Source: Chloroflexota bacterium (lineage in GTDB: Bacteria; Chloroflexota; Anaerolineae; B4-G1; SLSP01). Taken from it: 7,892 nucleotides of DNA. Each line of letters starts with the position of its first letter. Positions within the stretch are counted from its first letter, which is position 1. Of this stretch, positions 5,791-7,892 are shown one piece after another. The notes beneath the pieces were generated by a model. That model was not told where the DNA came from. It did not search any database and was given only the letters and a program-made list of their open reading frames with translations. Both the position numbers and the translations under genes were made by a program. The stretch is from positions 1-7,892 of the forward strand of contig JAAAOZ010000121.1 of the NCBI GenBank assembly GCA_009908585.1, read 5' to 3'.

Positions 5791-6020
5791 GGGATGGTTC
5801 ATTTTCCGGGATAATTAGGTTTACACTCTGTCAGCGACTATCGTAGACCCGTAGGTCTACTGACCTACGGACGTCCCTTCGAGAGGCGCTACGCGCCAGG
5901 CATCCTCCTTCGAGGATGCGATAGGCCGTCTGCGAAGGCAGACGGTTGGCCGCCAGGCCTTTCCAGGGTACTTCAGTGCCCGTAGAGTAAAAAAGTGTCA
6001 ACCTATCTGTGAACCATCCC
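5791..6020. repeat. Widely spaced inverted repeat enclosing a hairpin cluster
   Basis: GGGATGGTTCA (5791-5801) and TGAACCATCCC (6010-6020) are perfectly complementary over 11 bp. Further in, TAGGTTTACACT (5815-5826) and AGTGTCAACCTA (5994-6005) are complementary at 11 of 12 positions, the two blocks being offset by a 10-bp length difference. The arrangement suggests related element ends in opposite orientation around 5827-5993. No transposase remnant is visible. It may be a degenerate small transposon or two solo ends. Confidence 0.5.
5843..5959. repeat. Dense cluster of perfect short hairpins (REP-like)
   Basis: Almost back to back: GTAGACC-CGTA-GGTCTAC (5843-5860); CCGTAGGTC-TACT-GACCTACGG (5849-5870), which overlaps the first so only one can form at a time; GGCGC-TAC-GCGCC (5885-5897); GCATCCTC-CTTC-GAGGATGC (5900-5919); CCGTCTGC-GAAG-GCAGACGG (5926-5945); GGCC-GCCA-GGCC (5948-5959). 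All stems are perfect. The region lies between divergent genes and has no T tract, so it does not look like a terminator. It could be a cluster of repetitive palindromic elements or a structured RNA; the sequence alone does not decide. Confidence 0.7.
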
Positions 6021-6045
6021 ACATGGGCCACCATAAAATATGCTA

Positions 6046-6064
6046 CTTCGCGCCGACGCGGAAG
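6046..6064. repeat. Short hairpin downstream of the palindrome cluster
   Basis: CTTCGCG (6046-6052) pairs with CGC-g-GAAG (6057-6064) around a CCGA loop, seven base pairs with one bulged G at 6060. It continues the run of palindromes of 5843-5959. No function is assigned. Confidence 0.4.
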
Positions 6065-6067
6065 CCG

Positions 6068-6156
6068 GGCAAACGAAGCAGTTCTAAGGCGTCTGAGATA
6101 CACGAGGTTGTGTGGTAAGCCATTTGACACGTACATCAACCCCAGCTTCGTTTGCC
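6068..6156. repeat. 12-bp perfect inverted repeat spanning 89 bp
   Basis: GGCAAACGAAGC (6068-6079) and GCTTCGTTTGCC (6145-6156) are exact reverse complements separated by 65 bp. A 12-bp perfect match at this distance is unlikely by chance in so short a region. It may be the ends of another small non-autonomous element or the closing stem of a structured RNA upstream of the GH3 gene. The interior has no open reading frame of note. Confidence 0.55.
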
Positions 6157-6262
6157 TTGAACTTGGTTAAGGCCGCTCTGAAGCAACTAAGGCGATTTTT
6201 CCGGTCGATTTGCTTCAAATTCCCAAGCACTCAATAGATCTGTCATTCCCATAAGACAAAAA

Positions 6263-6267
6263 AGGAG
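6263..6267 (+). promoter_or_regulatory. Ribosome binding site of the GH3 gene
   Basis: AGGAG inside an A-rich stretch, 8 nt before the ATG at 6276, fixes this start. I could not find a convincing promoter: TTGCTT (6210-6215) and TAGATC (6235-6240) are 19 bp apart and both match poorly. Confidence 0.75.
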
Positions 6268-6275
6268 ATTCCAGC

Positions 6276-7892
6276 ATGATCACCCAACAAGACCGATTAA
6301 GTTATGATGCGAAAGCCAGATCCATCGTCAAGCAGATGACGCTTGACGAAAAGATCGCCCTGATGAGCGGCAATATCTCCATGCCGTGGTTGATGTTGCA
6401 GCAGTTCATTACGGGGAATGGATATAACCATATTCCCTATCCAGCGGGCGGCTGCGAACGACTCGAGGCGCCCCCCCTCCTGTTTTGTGATGGGCCACGG
6501 GGCGTCGTGCCGGGGGAGAACACTTGCTTTCCGGTCACGATGGCCAGAGGCGCCTCCTTCGATGTGGCGTTAGAGCAAAAAGTGGGGGATATTATCGGCA
6601 AGGAAATTCGAGCGGTCGGCGGTAATTTCTTTGGCGGCGTCTGCGTCAACCTGCCCTACAATCCCGGATGGGGCAGAAGTCAGGAGGTCTATGGCGAGGA
6701 TACGATCCACATGGGCAAGATGGCCAGCGCCCTGGTCGAGGGCGTCCAACATCACAATGTCATCGCCTGTGTAAAGCACTACGCCTTCAATTCCATGGAA
6801 ATCGCCAGGTTCAAGGTCAATGTGACCGCCGACAAACGCACAGAGCGAGAAGTCTATCTTCCCCATTTCAAGAAGGCGATTGAGGCCGGCGCGGCCGCCG
6901 TTATGAGCGCCTACAACCGATACGACGGCACGTATTGCGGCCATAACGACTATCTCCTGAATCAGGTTCTGAAGGGGGAATGGGACTTTGACGGATTTGT
7001 CATCAGCGATTTTATATGGGGCGTTCGCGACACGGTTGGGGGCATCAATGGCGGCTGCGACGTCGAAATGTGCAACTGCCATCATTACAAACCCGCCAAA
7101 GTGAAAAAGGCCATCCAGAACGGGCAAATTCAGGTCGATACGATTGACGAGGCGGCAATACGCATCGTTCGCACCTTGATCGCATTTGAGGAGGCCGAGG
7201 ATCCCCAGGCGTATCCCGCTTCGCTGGCAAGATGTGAGGAACATCTGGCATTCGCGCAGGAAGTAGCAGAAAAATCAACCGTCCTCATCAAGAACGATGA
7301 CCACGTCCTCCCATTTGATGAAGATCAGATGCGAAACATCGTGTTGGTGGGCGATTTAGCCGAAACAGAAAACACGGGCGATCATGGCTCCAGTTACCTA
7401 AAACGGGCCAAGGCAGATAATCTTGTCAGTGCCATGGAAAAGAGACTGGGGCAGGAGCATGTCCGGTATGTGCGGACGCGGGACGCTATGGAAGCAAAGG
7501 GACTTCTAGAGAACGCGGATGCCGTCGTCTTTGTGGTGGGGATGCGTCACTCCGACGAGGGAGAATATATATCCACCTTCACGAAGATGGGCGGCGACAG
7601 AAGAACGCTCGGCCTCCACGCGGAGGAGGAGAATATGCTGGCTGAACTGGGCAGCCTTAACCAGAACACAGCGGTGGTGCTGATCGGGGGCAACGTTATC
7701 GTCCTTGATCCCTGGATCGAAAAGGCGCCCTCGGTGCTGATGGCCTTCTATCCGGGCGTTCGGGGAGGCGCGGCGATCACCAACTTGCTCCTCGGTGATG
7801 CAAATCCAAGCGGGAAATTGCCGTTTGCCGTCGCGAAGCGAACCTCTGATTATCCCGCCGTGGATTGGGACGCCGAAGAACAACATTACGAT
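6276..7892 (+). CDS. Glycoside hydrolase family 3 beta-glycosidase, 3' truncated
   Basis: Open without interruption for 539 codons to the window end. No stop is reached; family members of this type usually exceed 700 residues, so roughly the last quarter or more is missing. The retaining glycosidase fold is clear. The TIM-barrel domain has CDGPRGVV (D72), NPGWGRSQEVYGED (R134 onward), CVKHYAFNSME (K167, H168), MSAYNRYDG, and the nucleophile motif GFVISDF (D245). The second domain has TGDHGSS and VGMRHSDEGEY (E428/E430, acid/base candidates), then GGDRRTLGL. No signal peptide precedes MITQQDRLSYD, so it is probably cytoplasmic, acting on imported beta-glycosides; the exact sugar is unknown. 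Codon use looks less GC-biased than in the glycosyltransferases. It stands alone after a repeat-rich gap, divergent from RNase T2. Confidence 0.95.
   Translation, partial: MITQQDRLSYDAKARSIVKQMTLDEKIALMSGNISMPWLMLQQFITGNGYNHIPYPAGGCERLEAPPLLFCDGPRGVVPGENTCFPVTMARGASFDVALEQKVGDIIGKEIRAVGGNFFGGVCVNLPYNPGWGRSQEVYGEDTIHMGKMASALVEGVQHHNVIACVKHYAFNSMEIARFKVNVTADKRTEREVYLPHFKKAIEAGAAAVMSAYNRYDGTYCGHNDYLLNQVLKGEWDFDGFVISDFIWGVRDTVGGINGGCDVEMCNCHHYKPAKVKKAIQNGQIQVDTIDEAAIRIVRTLIAFEEAEDPQAYPASLARCEEHLAFAQEVAEKSTVLIKNDDHVLPFDEDQMRNIVLVGDLAETENTGDHGSSYLKRAKADNLVSAMEKRLGQEHVRYVRTRDAMEAKGLLENADAVVFVVGMRHSDEGEYISTFTKMGGDRRTLGLHAEEENMLAELGSLNQNTAVVLIGGNVIVLDPWIEKAPSVLMAFYPGVRGGAAITNLLLGDANPSGKLPFAVAKRTSDYPAVDWDAEEQHYD

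Noticed and set aside
5843..5959. CRISPR array or tandem terminators
   Set aside because: The palindromes differ in sequence from one another with no constant repeat or spacer pattern, and no T tract follows any stem.
6069..6120. Possible tRNA-like segment (GTTCTA loop-like sequence)
   Set aside because: No acceptor, D or anticodon stems can be assembled around it.
6124..6129. Perfect -35 hexamer TTGACA upstream of GH3
   Set aside because: Nothing resembling a -10 box occurs 16-18 bp downstream (the sequence there is around TTCGTT). It also lies in the interior of an inverted-repeat unit.
5831..6139. Open reading frame of 102 codons on the minus strand across the hairpin cluster
   Set aside because: It has no ribosome binding site, its sequence is dictated by palindromic DNA, it is Arg/Leu/Ser-rich, and it has no recognisable domain. 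It is best explained as a chance frame through repeats.

Overview
The window looks like GC-rich bacterial chromosome. I infer a Chloroflexota (Anaerolineae-like) or similar environmental lineage with modest confidence. The reasons are two different GT-C (family 39-like) membrane glycosyltransferases, a CBS-ACT sensor next to small nucleotide/phosphoester genes, and intergenic and intragenic 7- and 8-mer tandem repeats. No taxonomic marker gene is present, so this is an impression.

Layout. 1-1062 (+) is the C-terminal part of a multi-spanning glycosyltransferase that begins outside the window. 1077-1104 holds a sigma70-like promoter, followed by a compact three-gene (+) operon: a CBS-CBS-ACT protein (1166-1807), a YfcE/MJ0936-type metallophosphodiesterase (1843-2337) and a stand-alone cyclic-nucleotide-binding domain protein (2351-2854). 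A strong intrinsic terminator ends it (2873-2911). Converging on that terminator are two (-) genes: a membrane-anchored ribonuclease T2 (5519-4422) and, 72 bp downstream of it, a second GT-C glycosyltransferase (4349-2898). A 756-bp region without a credible gene (5520-6275) separates RNase T2 from the (+) strand start of a glycoside hydrolase family 3 gene (6276 to the window end, 3' truncated).

How the genes may work together. The three (+) genes combine an adenosyl-ligand/amino-acid type sensor, a phosphodiesterase and a cNMP-binding domain without a DNA-binding output. This suggests a small nucleotide-signalling module, but no output domain is visible. The two glycosyltransferases, the extracellular RNase and the GH3 enzyme are consistent with envelope glycosylation and scavenging, without evidence of a single pathway.

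Most notable observation. Two roughly 84% identical 90-bp elements with imperfect terminal inverted repeats, each flanked by TAA, lie 198 bp apart. One sits just upstream of RNase T2. The other lies inside the RNase T2 reading frame, where it adds exactly 93 nt (31 codons) and splits what would otherwise be a clean N-terminal membrane helix while keeping the frame open. The 5520-6275 intergenic region also holds a dense cluster of perfect hairpins and several longer inverted repeats, and looks like a graveyard or landing site of small palindromic elements. I see no CRISPR array, tRNA, rRNA, complete insertion sequence or recognisable defence system.
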